Source of the DNA: Macrostomum hystrix
Lineage: Eukaryota > Platyhelminthes > Macrostomidae
Direction of reading: 5' to 3'
Assembly: GCA_950097015.1 (NCBI GenBank)
Contig: CATNEN010000001.1
Location: 6,805,501-6,869,500 of the forward strand
Length of the DNA stretch: 64,000 nucleotides
Shown here piece after piece: positions 37,401 through 54,700 of the stretch. The first letter of the stretch is position 1. Each line of letters opens with the position of its first letter. A program made the position numbers and the translations under genes. Under the pieces are notes generated by a model, which did not search any database, had not been told where the DNA came from, and saw only the letters and a program-made list of their open reading frames with translations.

Positions 37401-39117
37401 TGATAGATTAGGTGACATTGTGACAGATTAGGTGTCATTGTGATAGATTAGGTGACATTGTGACAGATTAGGTGACATTGTGACAGATTAGGTGACATCT
37501 GTGATAGATTAGGTGACATCTGTGATAGATTAGGTGACATTGTGACAGATTAGGTGACATCTGTGATAGATTAGGTGACATTGTGACAGATTAGGTGACA
37601 TCTGTGATAGATTAGGTGACATTGTGACAGATTAGGTGACATCTGTGATAAATTAGATGACAGGTGACAGAGTAGGTGACATTGTGACAGATTAGGTGAC
37701 ATCTGTGATAGATTAGATGACAGGTGACAGATTAGGTGACATTGTGACAGATTAGGTGACAGGTGACAGATTAGGTGACATTGTGACAGATTAGGTGACA
37801 GGTGACAGATTAGGTGACATCTGTGACAGATTAGATGACAGGTGACAGATTAGGTGACAGGTGACAGATTAGGTGACATCTGTGATAGATTAGATGACAG
37901 GTGACAGATTAGGTGACATCTGTGATAGATTAGAAGACAGGTGACAGATTAGGTGACATCTGTGACAGATTAGATGACAGGTGACAGATTAGGTGACAGG
38001 TGACAGATTAGGTGACAGGTGACAGATTAGGTGACATCTGTGATAGATTAGATGACAGGTGACAGATTAGGTGACATCTGTGATAGATTAGAAGACAGGT
38101 GACAGATTAGGTGACAGGTGACAGATTAGGTGACATCTGTGATAGATTAGATGACAGGTGACAGATTAGGTGACATCTGTGATAGATTAGATGACAGGTG
38201 ACAGATCAGGTGACATCTGTGATAGATTAGATGACAGGTGACAGATTAGGTGACATCTGTGATAGATTAGAAGACAGGTGACAGATTAGGTGACAGGTGA
38301 CAGATTAGGTGACATCTGTGATAGATTAGATGACAGGTGACAGATTAGGTGACATCTGTGATAGATTAGATGACAGGTGACAGATTAGGTGACATCTGTG
38401 ATAGATTAGAAGACAGGTGACAGATTAGGTGACAGGTGACAGATTAGGTGACATCTGTGATAGATTAGAAGACAGGTGACAGATTAGGTGACATCTGTGA
38501 TAGATTAGATGACAGGTGACAGATCAGGTGACATCTGTGATAGATTAGATGACAGGTGACAGATTAGGTGACATCTGTGATAGATTAGAAGACAGGTGAC
38601 AGATTAGGTGACATCTGTGACAGATTAGAAGACAGGTGACAGATTATGTGACAGTGACAGAATGAAAGCGTCACTAGCAAATAGATTCTCTAAAACCCAT
38701 CAGCTCAAGGACAATCGCGTGTCCGACCTGCTGAGCCTGTACGAAAGCAAGCTTCAGTCTTGTCAGCGCAGCGAAGAATCTCTAATAGCCTACGCTAATG
38801 CTCAGTCGGACGCGCTCAGTCGTTGCCAAGCGGTTGCTAGGCGACAGACGCAGCGCGCAGCCGCTTTGGAGGCCGAATGCGCCAAGCTTCGCGGCGCCAC
38901 AGCTGACGCTGAACGGGCCAAAGAAGCTCTGCGATCTCTGGAGCGTGACAAAGCCGCTAACGAAGCCCGACTGATGAAGGAGGTGAAGCTGGCCCAGCGA
39001 AATGCGGAACGATTGCAGGCCCTACTAGATCAGACTGAGCGAGAGAAGCGAGAAATTGCCGAGAGAAACAATCAGCTCAAGAATATCTTGGCCTCGGCTT
39101 CGGCCGTGTTTAAATAG
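28435..39117 (+). CDS. CIP2A: CIP2A orthologue (PP2A inhibitor), 5' end missing
   Basis: Eight exons fit in phase: 28435-28545, 28635-28785, 30523-30739, 32633-33071, 34289-34661, 36037-36499, 36914-37193, 38704-39117; 815 residues without the start. The N-terminal part is helical armadillo-type repeats. Stretches such as YSMSLIYYLGG, AVFHVLLTG, ANLLIDIA and TYEYLPVCL align with the human CIP2A region around residues 190-290. The last exon (VSDLLSLYESKL, then a heptad-rich coiled coil) aligns with human VSDI-type sequence at the start of its coiled coil. CIP2A stabilises MYC by inhibiting PP2A-B56 and acts with TOPBP1 at mitotic DNA breaks. The coiled coil is about 130 residues, roughly half the human length. 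A low-complexity Ser/Gly/Asn linker occupies exon 7. Six of the seven introns seen carry private minisatellites. The exon 6 acceptor is ambiguous: 36037 keeps LLAGLCDQ and is preferred over a site near 35997. The initiator exon lies upstream and was not found. Confidence 0.88.
28825..29500. repeat. 33/30-bp minisatellite in CIP2A intron
   Basis: Units contain CTGAGGATCTGTCAATGATT followed by GAGCAGACACAAC (33 bp) or GAGAAAAAAC (30 bp). The two unit types occur in runs. The array begins about 40 nt after the donor at 28786. Confidence 0.96.
29501..30112. other. Intron sequence between two arrays
   Basis: AT-rich, with palindromic TATATA-rich stretches around 30000-30070. No exon supported. 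Confidence 0.4.
30113..30500. repeat. 24-bp minisatellite before CIP2A exon 3
   Basis: Units of 24 bp, core TCTGACATTCAACCAGATTG. It ends about 22 nt before the acceptor at 30521-30522. Confidence 0.96.
30800..32573. repeat. 22-bp minisatellite filling a CIP2A intron
   Basis: Units of 22 bp, core GGATTTAGGATTCTAGTTTTG, with variants GGGTTCC, GGTTTCT and TATGATT arranged in recurring blocks. It occupies about 94% of the intron between exons 3 and 4. Confidence 0.97.
33190..34200. repeat. 16-bp minisatellite in CIP2A intron
   Basis: Units near 16 bp, GAGAGATTAGACACCG and GAGAGATGAGACACGG types, with occasional ACCACGGGG inserts. A run of units with the ACCACGGGG insert recurs several times, indicating block copying. 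Confidence 0.95.
34797..35960. repeat. 20-bp minisatellite in CIP2A intron
   Basis: Units of 20 bp, AGGATCTGGGAGGACTCCTG and variants. They are regular in the middle and degenerate at both ends. Confidence 0.96.
36533..36785. repeat. 16-bp minisatellite in CIP2A intron
   Basis: Units TCTAGTGACCCACTGG, about 12 nearly perfect copies, flanked by degenerate CACTGACTCACTGACC copies. Confidence 0.96.
37310..38660. repeat. 18-21-bp minisatellite in the last CIP2A intron
   Basis: Units of GTGACAGATTAGGTGACA with optional TCTGTGATAGATTAGATGAC segments. Each unit contains ATTAG|GTGACA, resembling an acceptor directly followed by a donor. It ends about 44 nt before the exon 8 acceptor. Confidence 0.96.
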
Positions 39118-39204
39118 TCACTTCTTCGCTTGTCTTTTTTCTTACAATTTTCCTTTTTCTTTATAGCTTTAGGCACTTAATTGCTATTTAATATATTTCT
39201 CATT

Positions 39205-40350
39205 GATTCTGTCTGCCTGCCTGTCTGTCTGCCTGTCTGCCTGCCTGTCTGTCTGCCTGTCTGTCTGCCTGCCTGCCTGTCTGTCTGCCTGCCTGTCTGT
39301 CTGCCTGTCTGTCTGCCTGTCTGTCTGCCTGTCTATCTACCTGTCTATCTGCCTGTCTGTCTGCCTGCCTATCTGCCTGTCTGTCCGCCTGTCTGTCTGC
39401 CTGTCTGTCTATCTGCCTGTCTGTCTGCCTGTCTGTCTGCCTGTCTGTCCGTTTGTCTGTCTGCCTGTCTATCTGCCTGTCTGTCTGTCTGCCTGCCTGT
39501 CTGCCTGTCTGTCTGCCTGTCTATGTGCCTGTCTGTCTGCTTGTCTCTCTGCCTGTATGTCTGCCTGTCTGCCTGTCTGTCTGTCTATCTGCCTGTCTGT
39601 CTGCCTGTCTGTCTGCCTGTCTGTACGTTTGTCTGTCTGCCTGTCTATCTGCCTGTCTGTCTGCCTGCCTGCCTGTCTGCCTGTCTATCTGCCTGCCTGT
39701 CTGTCTGCCTGTCTATCTGCCTGTCTGTCTGCCTGTCTGTCTGTCTGCCTGTCTGTCTATCTGCCTGTCTGCCTACCTGTCTGTCTGCCTGTCTATCTGC
39801 CTGTCTATCTACCTGTCTGTCTGCCTGTCTATCTGCCTGCCTATCTGCCTGTCTGTCCGCCTGTCTGTCTGCCTGTCTATCTGCCTGTCTGTCTGCCTGT
39901 CTGTCTGCCTGTCTGTCCGTTTGTCTGTCTGCCTGTCTATCTGCCTGTCTGCCTATCTGCCTGTCTGTCCGCCTGTCTGTCTGCCTGTCTATCTGCCTGT
40001 CTGTCTGCCTGTCTGTCTGCCTGTCTGTCCGTTTGTCTGTCTGCCTGTCTATCTGCCTGTCTGTCTGTCTGCCTGCCTGTCTGCCTGTCTGTCTGCCTGT
40101 CTATGTGCCTGTCTGTCTGCTTGTCTCTCTGCCTGTATGTCTGCCTGTCTGCCTGTCTGTCTGTCTATCTGCCTGTCTGTCTGCCTGTCTGTCTGCCTGT
40201 CTGTCCGTTTGTCTGTCTGCCTGTCTATCTGCCTGTCTGTCTGCCTGTCTGCCTGTCTGCCTGTCTATCTGCCTGCCTGTCTGTCTGCCTGTCTATCTGC
40301 CTGTCTGTCTGCCTGTCTGCCTGCCTGTCTGTCTGTCTGCCTGTCTATCT
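39205..40350. repeat. CTGT/CTGC tetranucleotide-based array
   Basis: Built of TCTG and CCTG tetramers with rare TATC, TCCG and TTTG variants. A stretch containing CTATGTGCCT and GTCTCTCTGCCTGTATG occurs at about 39521 and again at 40101, 580 bp apart, showing block duplication. Long open frames in all phases are spurious. Confidence 0.97.
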
Positions 40351-41136
40351 ATGTCATTATTTTATATATTTTCTATATTTACTCAGACGCACACTTGTGG
40401 AATCTGTCAAAAGTAGACAAAATACACCAGTAAACATCCGGCAGTCACCAGTTTCTGTTTTATTTTTAGCTTGCACTTATATGGCATTGTCTCTCTGTAT
40501 TATTATTTCTTTATATAGTTAGGAATATATTTGGCACAGTTGATCACTTATTCATTATTTAATTGTATGACGCATTTCTTTATTTTTTCCGGTAAAGGTA
40601 ATTTTATTTACAAACAAAACTAAGCATTTTTATCGCTATTTAAAATTGCTGTCACTGTCATTGCTTCTCTCACTTGCTGTATTGTTTTTCTATACATATC
40701 GCCTTTATTTACTTAACCAGTTAAGTGCTCAAATTGCTCATAATTTTCACTATTAAAATATTCTGCTACATATTTAATATTTACTAGACTGAATGTAGCT
40801 TTTATTCGCCTTCAATTCCTAATTTAAATGAGAATATTGCATGCTTGTACATTCTTCTTCTGTTGGTTTTAAAGATTTTATATTTTTCATAAATTTCAAT
40901 ATTTTTCTGCTTTTTACAAATTTATATTATAACAATTGCTAATTTTAAATTTAATGAAGTCTTTTGGCATTTTTACCTGGCTCTTGTGTAAAAATTTTAA
41001 TTTTTGTAACCCTTTTCACATTTATTTATAAATACGAATGCCTATTGCTTAAGTCCTAATTCCTTAGAATTTCCTTAAGCATTGTTAATTCCTAATTTAA
41101 GCATTTTATTATGTTGTGTTTTTTGCACAAGCAAAC

Positions 41137-41142
41137 AATAAA
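41137..41142 (+). terminator. Candidate CIP2A poly(A) signal
   Basis: AATAAA followed by GT-rich sequence (GTTGTTTATAATT); it is the best signal between CIP2A and ZNF277. Confidence 0.45.
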
Positions 41143-41277
41143 CCATAAATGTTGTTTATAATTATATTTTTCTTTAACTCCTTTACTTCCTTATTATACC
41201 AACTGGACACCAAATTACTTAAGTTTTTACAGTAAATAAACTTTCACTGTTGTTCATAGTATTTACAGTTCCACCCG

Positions 41278-41490
41278 CTATTGTTCATGCCCTGCAGCAA
41301 ACCCAGGGCAATGTACATAGTCTGCAGCAACCCCACTCCAATGTACATAGACTGCAGCAACCCCACTCCAATGTACATAGACTGCAGCAACCCCACTCCA
41401 ATGTACATAGACTGCAGCAACCCCACTCCAATGCACATAGTCTGCAGCAACCCCACTCCCATGTACATAGTCTCTACAGCAACCCCACTT
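41278..41490. repeat. 30-bp minisatellite
   Basis: About six units of 30 bp, core CAGCAACCCCACTCCAATGT followed by ACATAGACTG, in the CIP2A-ZNF277 spacer. Confidence 0.95.
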
Positions 41491-41686
41491 ATATGCGCAC
41501 AATCTCTAGGCCTAGCCCACTCCAAATTTGCTATCAATTTAAATACATCAACGTGCACAATTTAAAGAATCTCCTAATTATTAATAGAAGAATTATCAAA
41601 TTACCTAATTACCTAATTATCAAGCGATTAAATTCATCTGTAAAGCATTTACATTATGTGTCGGCATTGTACTATTGTTAATTTTT

Positions 41687-41698
41687 TTCTATTTTCAG
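41687..41698 (+). promoter_or_regulatory. 3' splice site 30 nt before the ZNF277 ATG
   Basis: TTCTATTTTCAG with a long pyrimidine run. It implies either a 5'-UTR intron or a spliced-leader acceptor. Confidence 0.6.
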
Positions 41699-41728
41699 GA
41701 AATTTTATTTGGTTATCTGTGAATAAAA

Positions 41729-44700
41729 ATGGCTAACGAAGCTCATTGTCTGTTTGGAGACTGCGATGAAAAATTCATAATTAAAGTTGACGGTGCCCTC
41801 AGCGACACAGCCATGCTCGAGCAGCATCTAATGGAGAATCATAACCTAGTGATTGATAGCATTGCCAATATTGCCAATTTGCCAGAGTAAGACAGCTTTC
41901 TTGCTGACCAGATACTGAAATGCTTTTTCTTAACCTAACATTGTCAATAGATGCTTTTCTATTCGACCCACTATCTGACCCTTTCTCAATAGATGCTTTC
42001 CTATATGACCCACTATCTGATCCATTCTCAATAGATTCTTCCGTAGTTGACCCACTTGCCAAATAGTTAACTTTTTTATTGCAGATATCTATCTCATTGG
42101 CGCCATCTCATTTCTGCCGAAACTGTTAAAGTGCACTGTTTTGTCTTTCACCCCGAAAGTACAGGTGTTAGCGAAGGTAAAGCAAAAGTTAATTTGGAAA
42201 GTTAATTTTTCAGTAAAGAAATAGTTTTTCTACCAAATACTACTAATCCCTACCCAAATTTTCAGAGGCTCCTAAAGAGTACATGTTTCTATCGCCTGAC
42301 AATCCTGACGATGCAAATTTGCGCAACAGATTGCACGAAGATCGACTGGTGTGTGCATCTTAATATTGCTTCTACTCGTAATTAGGCAGATAGGCATTAC
42401 TATGTTGCTTCTAGTTGTCTAGTTGTCTAGATCATTTTCAATTGAAAACTTTACTTCACCTTAAAAATTTTACGCTTATTCCCTACTACGAGCGTAACCC
42501 TCACTTAACTCTCTCTTAGCTAACTCTTACCAGCTGTACATTCTCTCCCGCCCAACTTTTACCCACTCCAAATGTACATTCTCTCCCGCCCAACTCTAGC
42601 CCACTACAAATGTACATTCTCTCCCGGCCAACTATTACCCACTCTAAATGTACATTCTCTCCCGGCCAACTATTACCCACTCCATATGTACATTCTCTCC
42701 CGGCCAACTCTTACCCACTCCAAATGTACATTCTCTCCCGGCCAACTTTTACCCATTCCAAATGTACATTCTCTCCCGCCCAACTCTAGCCCACTCCAAA
42801 TGTACATTCTCTCCCAGCCAACTATTACCCACTCCAAATGTACATTCTCTCCCGGCCAACTCTAGCCCACTCTAAATGTACATTCTCTCCCGGCCAACTC
42901 TAACGCACTACAAATGTACATTCTTTCCCGGCTAGCTCTTATCCACTCCAAATGTACATTCTCTCTCGGCCAACTCTAGCCCACTACAAATGTACATTCT
43001 CTCCCGCCCAACTCTTATCCACTACAAATGTACATTCTCTCCCAGCCAACTCTAGCCCACTACAAATGTACATTCTCTCCCGCCCAACTCTTATCCACTA
43101 CAAATGTACATTCTCTCCCGCCCAACTCTTATCCACTCCAAATGTACATTCTCTCCCAGCCAACTCTTACCCACTCCAAATGTACATTCTCTCCCGCCCA
43201 ACTCTAGCCCACTACAAATGTACATTCTCTCCCAGCCAACTCTTACCCACTCCAAATCTATATTCTCTCCCAGCCAACTCTTACCCACTCCAAATCTATA
43301 TTCTCTCCCAGCCAACTTTTACCCACTCCAAATGTACATTCTCTCCCGCCCAACTCTAGCCCACTACAAATGTACATTCTCTCCCAGCCAGCTCTTACCC
43401 ACTCCAAATGTACATTTGTTTCCATTGTAAATCAATCTTCAGACTCGCGTCACAGAGCTCTACCTGAGTGAGAGACAATCGCAAGAAAATCTTCCATGCA
43501 TATTTTGCAACGACATTTCGTTAAGTCGGTGAGATTCTGGATTTTTTTCGTAGTTACCTTGTTTAAACTCACTATGTGGTCGATAAAGATCAAACAAAGA
43601 ATATTGGAAATTGTTTTAACTTTTACAGGCAGAAGATATTTGAGCACTTGTCCGAAGAGCACAGTTTCTGGCTAGGCGAACCAGATAACATGGTGTTTGT
43701 CGGCGAATTACTTCAACGACTGGGCAATATGGTCAATGAGTGAGTGAGGGGAGAGGAGAAAGTGAGGGAGGAGAGGAGAAAGTGAGGGGAGAGGAGAAAG
43801 TGAGGGAGGAGAGGTGAAAGTGAGGGGAGAGGAGAAAGTGAGGGGAGAGGAGAAAGAGAGGGAGGAGAGGAGAAAGTGAGGGGAGAGGAGAAAGTGAGGG
43901 GAGAGGAGAAAGTGAGGGGAGAGGAGAAAGTGAGGGAGGAGACGAGAAAGTGAGGGAGGAGAGGAGAAAGTGAGGGGAGAGGAGAAAGAGAGGGAGGAGA
44001 GGAGAAAGTTAGGGGAGAGGAGAAAGTTAGGGGAGAGGAGAAAGTGAGGGGAGAGGAGAAAGTGAGGGAGGAGAGGAGAAAGTGAGGGGGGAGAGGAGAA
44101 AGTGAGGGGAGAGGAGAAAGTGAGGGGAGAGGAGAAAGTGAGGGGAGACGAGAAAGTGAGGGGGGAGAGGTGAAAGTGAGGGGAGAGGAGAAAGTGAGGG
44201 AGGAGAGGAGAAAGTGAGGGAGGAGAGGAGAAAGTGAGGGGAGAGGAGAAAGTGAGGGGAGAGGAGAAAGTGAGGGGAGAGGAGAAAGTGAGGGGAGAGG
44301 AGAAAGTGAGGGGAGAGGTGAAAGTGAGGGGAGAGGTGAAAGTGAGGGGAGAGGAGAAAGTGAGGGGAGAGGAGAAAGTGAGGGGGGAGAGGTGAAAGTG
44401 AGGGGAGAGGAGAAAGTGAGGGAGGAGAGGAGAAAGTGAGGGAGGAGAGGAGAAAGTGAGGGGAGAGGAGAAAGTGAGGGAGGAGAGGAGAAAGTGAGGG
44501 GAGAGGAGAAAGAGAGGGAGGAGAGGAGAAAGTGAGGGGAGAGGAGAAAGTGAGGGGAGAGGAGAAAGAGAGGGAGGAGAGGAGAAAGTGAGGGGAGAGG
44601 AGAAAGTGAGGGGAGAGGAGAAAGTGAGGGGAGAGGAGAAAGTGAGGGAGGAGACGAGAAAGTGAGGGAGGAGAGGAGAAAGTGAGGGGAGAGGAGAAAG

Positions 44701-46695
44701 AGAGGGAGGAGAGGAGAAAGTTAGGGGAGAGGAGAAAGTTAGGGGAGAGGAGAAAGTGAGGGGAGAGGAGAAAGTGAGGGAGGAGAGGAGAAAGTGAGGG
44801 GGGAGAGGAGAAAGTGAGGGGAGAGGAGAAAGTGAGGGGAGAGGAGAAAGTGAGGGGAGACGAGAAAGTGAGGGGGGAGAGGTGAAAGTGAGGGGAGAGG
44901 AGAAAGTGAGGGAGGAGAGGAGAAAGTGAGGGAGGAGAGGAGAAAGTGAGGGGAGAGGAGAAAGTGAGGGGAGAGGAGAAAGTGAGGGGAGAGGAGAAAG
45001 TGAGGGGAGAGGTGAAAGTGAGGGGAGAGGTGAAAGTGAGGGGAGAGGAGAAAGTGAGGGGAGAGGAGAAAGTGAGGGGGGAGAGGTGAAAGTGAGGGGA
45101 GAGGAGAAAGTGAGGGAGGAGAGGAGAAAGTGAGGGGAGAGGAGAAAGTGAGGGGAGAGGAGAAAGTGAGGGGAGAGGAGAAAGTGAGGGGAGAGGAGAA
45201 AGTGAGGGGAGAGGAGAAAGTGAGGGGAGAGGAGAAAGTGAGGGGAGAGGAGAAAGTGAGGGGAGAGGAGAAAGTGAGGGGAGAGGAGAAAGTGAGGGGA
45301 GAGGTGAAAGTGAGGGGAGAGGAGAAAGTGAGGGGAGAGGAGAAAGTGAGGGGGGAGAGGTGAAAGTGAGGGGAGAGGAGAAAGTGAGGGAGGAGAGGAG
45401 AAAGTGAGGGAGGAGAGGAGAAAGTGAGGGGAGAGGAGAAAGTGAGGGGAGAGGAGAAAGTGAGGGGAGAGGAGAAAGTGAGGTGAGTGTTTTATAGGTA
45501 GAAAAAAATAATAGAAGAGAATGTGTGAAGTTATTAAAGGCAATGTTTAGCTGAGAAGTCAAGAATGGGAATTCTATAATGGAATATTATATTTTGTTAT
45601 CGCATCTGCTTCTCCGCCCTCAGCAACATCTGTCTGTACTGCGAGAAGCCGTTTCGCAGTCGCTTCGTACTCAAAGAGCACATGCGCAAGCGCAACCATC
45701 GGCGAGTGAAGCCGGGCTGTGGCGGCAAGTACGCCAAGTACTTTATCAGCGCCTACCTCAAGCCAGACGGAATTCGGCGAGCTCGTGTTACTATCGGCGT
45801 CGATCCCGGTTCCTTGACTGTTGGTTCTAGCTCGTCAGCTGCGGCTTCTTCGTCTGATGACGACGACAGCGAAGCTGACAATGGCGATGAAGATGAAGAT
45901 GTTGCTGTTGATGGCGTTTGCAGGTAAGTCACTTTAATCAGCATCGAAAACTAATAACTATGAAATCTGAATATTCGTCCAAAGGCTGTGTACATCTGTT
46001 CATCTGTAAAGGTCGTGGGTTCGATTTCCGATTCCACTGGAGCAAGATACTAAACTCTTCATTGCTTAAGTTCACCCAGCTGTTAAATGGGTACCAGCAT
46101 CACTTATTGGTAATTGAGGGTGGGTTTGGCGTCCTCCCAGTCCATGGACTGAACAGCTGTACGCGCAATTTCTGCGGCTGTGCTGTCGGCTGCTCGATTT
46201 AGTCAGGTGTATTCAATAGTTATTATTATTAATTCGAACTCATGACCTTTCGGTCTTAAAATGATTTTCTTGTCAATTCAACAAATTCGTCTTTTTAGAA
46301 ACTCAAAACCTGACAATGACCGAGAGCTACAGCGCCATAGTTCGCTGACACAGCCTACAGCAGCAGCAGCAGCAGCAGCAGTCTCAATCGATGCAACAAT
46401 CAACCATCTAGTGTGTCCATTCTGTCCTCATCAAGAGTCGTCGGCCAAAGATCTATCCGCACACCTGATTGAGTGTCATTGTGTCAACCTGCCTCAATTA
46501 ACTAGACAATACAGCTTAGATTTTCAACAGCGCCTAAACTTGTTAGCACTGATTCAATCTTATAGCCTTACCGATCAGAGACGATCAGCTGATTCCATTG
46601 CTCAATTACTGATTTCTGACAGACTTTGCAGAGTCAGGCGACCTGCGACTGAGGTTGAAGTGGCTCTTGCTGATCTGTGCGATGATGCTGACTAG
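41729..46695 (+). CDS. ZNF277: ZNF277-like C2H2 zinc-finger protein, complete
   Basis: Seven exons join in phase: 41729-41886, 42085-42176, 42266-42348, 43443-43528, 43629-43739, 45624-45923, 46299-46695; 408 aa against 450 in human. The order of blocks matches the family: an N-terminal finger-like HLMENHNLVID block, a PEYLSHWR segment, then a finger with CIFCND ... HLSEEHSFWLGEPDN (human: CMFCNEEF ... HAFNIGLPDN). Next come CLYCEKPF ... LKEHMRKRNHR and an acidic stretch. A final finger has CPFCPHQ ... HLIECH, then QRLNLL. ZNF277 proteins bind PRC1 component BMI1 and ribosomal protein uS5 in other animals. The paired second Cys/His block of the human C-terminus (CxxC of KSKADL) is not seen. 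Intron 5 is a GA-rich 18-bp array that begins at the donor; intron 6 contains a SINE A copy; the exon 7 start has an Ala tract (GCA)n. Confidence 0.92.
42520..43415. repeat. 38-bp minisatellite in ZNF277 intron 3
   Basis: Units of 38 bp with AAATGTACATTCTCTCCCGG then CCAACTCTTACCCACTCC. Two positions vary (CGGCC/CGCCC/CAGCC and TTACC/TAGCC). It ends about 25 nt before the exon 4 acceptor. Confidence 0.96.
43742..45484. repeat. 18-bp GA-rich minisatellite in ZNF277 intron 5
   Basis: Units GTGAGGGGAGAGGAGAAA and GTGAGGGAGGAGAGGAGAAA. It starts within the donor GTGAGT of exon 5, and every unit repeats AAA|GTGAGG. A TTAGGGG variant pair occurs near 44009 and again near 44721, about 712 bp apart, marking a block duplication. 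Strong purine/pyrimidine strand asymmetry. Confidence 0.97.
46008..46232 (+). mobile_element. SINE family A copy in ZNF277 intron 6
   Basis: B-box region GGTCGTGGGTTCGATTTCC, then GTTAAATGGGTACCAGCATC, CAGTCCATGGACTG and CTGTGCTGTCGGCTGC as in the 21130-21445 copy. The A-box part is degraded. Confidence 0.82.
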
Positions 46696-46774
46696 GCGTG
46701 ACTTATTAATTTAACCGAGTCTTCTAAATTACCTATGATATGATTTTAGTTATGATCGATTTAGTTTTTTAGTG

Positions 46775-46780
46775 AATAAA
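46775..46780 (+). terminator. ZNF277 poly(A) signal
   Basis: AATAAA 80 nt after the stop codon, followed by TATATATATT. Confidence 0.65.
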
Positions 46781-46892
46781 TATATATATTTATCTACTGC
46801 TTGGTTTTAATTGATTTAAATCAATCGATCCTTGTTCGTTCTTCTTTCTTAGAAATAGTATCTATTTTCTATAAGGTATTGTATTGACAAGT

Positions 46893-47048
46893 AGTTGGAG
46901 TTGAGCTAGGTTTAAGAGGCGAGTGGGGTTTTAAGTTCGAATCCGCGGCTAGGCCATATAAGTTTTTAGGTTTTTTGTAAGGCGCAGTAAGAGTGTACAC
47001 TATCTGACGATGAGAAATTCAGGGCAGATGTACACACCTGTGTGAGCG
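46893..47048 (+). mobile_element. SINE family B copy joined to SINE A
   Basis: Contains a B-box-like AAGTTCGAATCCGCGG, then GGCGCAGTAAGAGTGTACAC and GCAGATGTACACACCTGTGT. It runs directly into the head of the SINE A copy without a gap. Confidence 0.68.
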
Positions 47049-47350
47049 TGTGCCTAGTGGTAAGAGCGTCGGACTCACGACTTGAAGGTCGTGTGTTCGA
47101 TTCCCGACACCACTGGAACAATTTGTGTCCTTTTTGCAAGACACTTAACTTTGCATTATTTCTGTTCACCCAGCTGTTAAATGGGTACCAGAATTAGCTG
47201 GGATAATTGAGGGTGGGTGTAGCGTCCCCACAGTCCATGGACTGGACAGCCGTACGCTGCCTTCAGATGCGCCATGCAATAGCTGCGACTGTGCTGTCGG
47301 CTGCACATCTGGCCCGATTGGGGCAGGTGTAATTAAAAATAAATAAAAAA
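47046..47350 (+). mobile_element. SINE family A, near-complete copy
   Basis: tRNA-like head GTGCCTAGTGGTAAGAGCG with B box TGTTCGATTCC, then the same body as the 21130-21445 copy, ending GGGGCAGGTGTAATTAAAAA. The A/T-rich tail differs from the TTATTA tail of the first copy. Confidence 0.85.
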
Positions 47351-47574
47351 TAACTATAATCAGTAGTAACGAGGATAGGCAAAATTGCCTGCGTCATGTA
47401 TCTATGTGCTCAGAAGTCAACGGAATGGGCGTGGTTGCCTCCTCACTGTCTGCGGCTCTAGTGCTAACAAATGCCATTACCCATAGACAAAGATCATTCA
47501 GTTATAATTGGGGCCTTAGTTTGTTAATTCTTATGTAGGAGCTTATATAATCTAATATAATCATTCTTCTAAAT
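47351..47574. other. Spacer between SINEs
   Basis: Short unique sequence between ZNF277 and UGP2; nothing recognised. Confidence 0.4.
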
Positions 47575-47765
47575 CCTGAGCACACACGCACACAGGTGTG
47601 TACATCTGCCCTGACTTTATCACCGTCAAAGTCTACACTCACTGTGCCTTGGAGGTTGGCCCTCGAGGACGCAAATTGCCCCCAAGCCTGTTCTACGCGG
47701 CAGCGCCACAAATGAATGTGGCCTCGCCGCAAAATCGAGTTCAGGGACCTTGGTTCAGGAGGCAA
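47575..47765 (-). mobile_element. SINE family B copy upstream of UGP2
   Basis: On the minus strand: CTGAACTCGATTTTGCGGC, GAGGGCCAACCTCCAAGGCA, CAGTGAGTGTAGAC and GCAGATGTACACACCTGTGT. It lies about 140 bp upstream of the UGP2 start codon, so probably in its promoter. Confidence 0.7.
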
Positions 47766-47868
47766 ATTTATAATTTATAAGTTTATCAATTTATGAGAAA
47801 CTCGAATCGAAGAACACACTAAATCACGACTTCAGCTATCTGGATCTTCTAATCTATCTAAAACACCA

Positions 47869-47880
47869 AGTTACCTTCAG
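47869..47880 (+). promoter_or_regulatory. 3' splice site 27 nt before the UGP2 ATG
   Basis: AGTTACCTTCAG, a plausible acceptor at about the same distance from the ATG as in ZNF277. Confidence 0.45.
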
Positions 47881-47907
47881 CAAAACACCCGAGCAGATAT
47901 CAGCACC

Positions 47908-54700
<6,793 letters not shown>

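Larger units (their letters stand above)
39118..41728 (+). other. CIP2A 3' UTR and CIP2A-ZNF277 spacer
   Basis: Contains a 1.1-kb CTGT/CTGC repeat starting about 90 nt after the CIP2A stop, then AT-rich sequence to a poly(A) signal at 41137-41142, then about 550 bp to the ZNF277 5' splice acceptor. No additional gene is supported. Confidence 0.5.

Noticed and set aside
39181-40522. Cysteine/leucine-rich open stretches (CLSVCLPVC) up to 439 codons
   Set aside because: CTGT/CTGC tetramer array after the CIP2A stop; a cysteine-rich secreted protein was considered and dismissed because all three frames are equally open.
43708-45562. Minus-strand open stretches over 500 codons of SPHFLLSP repeats
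   Set aside because: Purine-rich 18-bp array in ZNF277 intron 5 read in reverse; no stops possible in CT-rich units.
47046-47120. Possible tRNA gene
   Set aside because: The A and B boxes are good but the sequence continues into the conserved SINE A body and is repeated elsewhere in the window.
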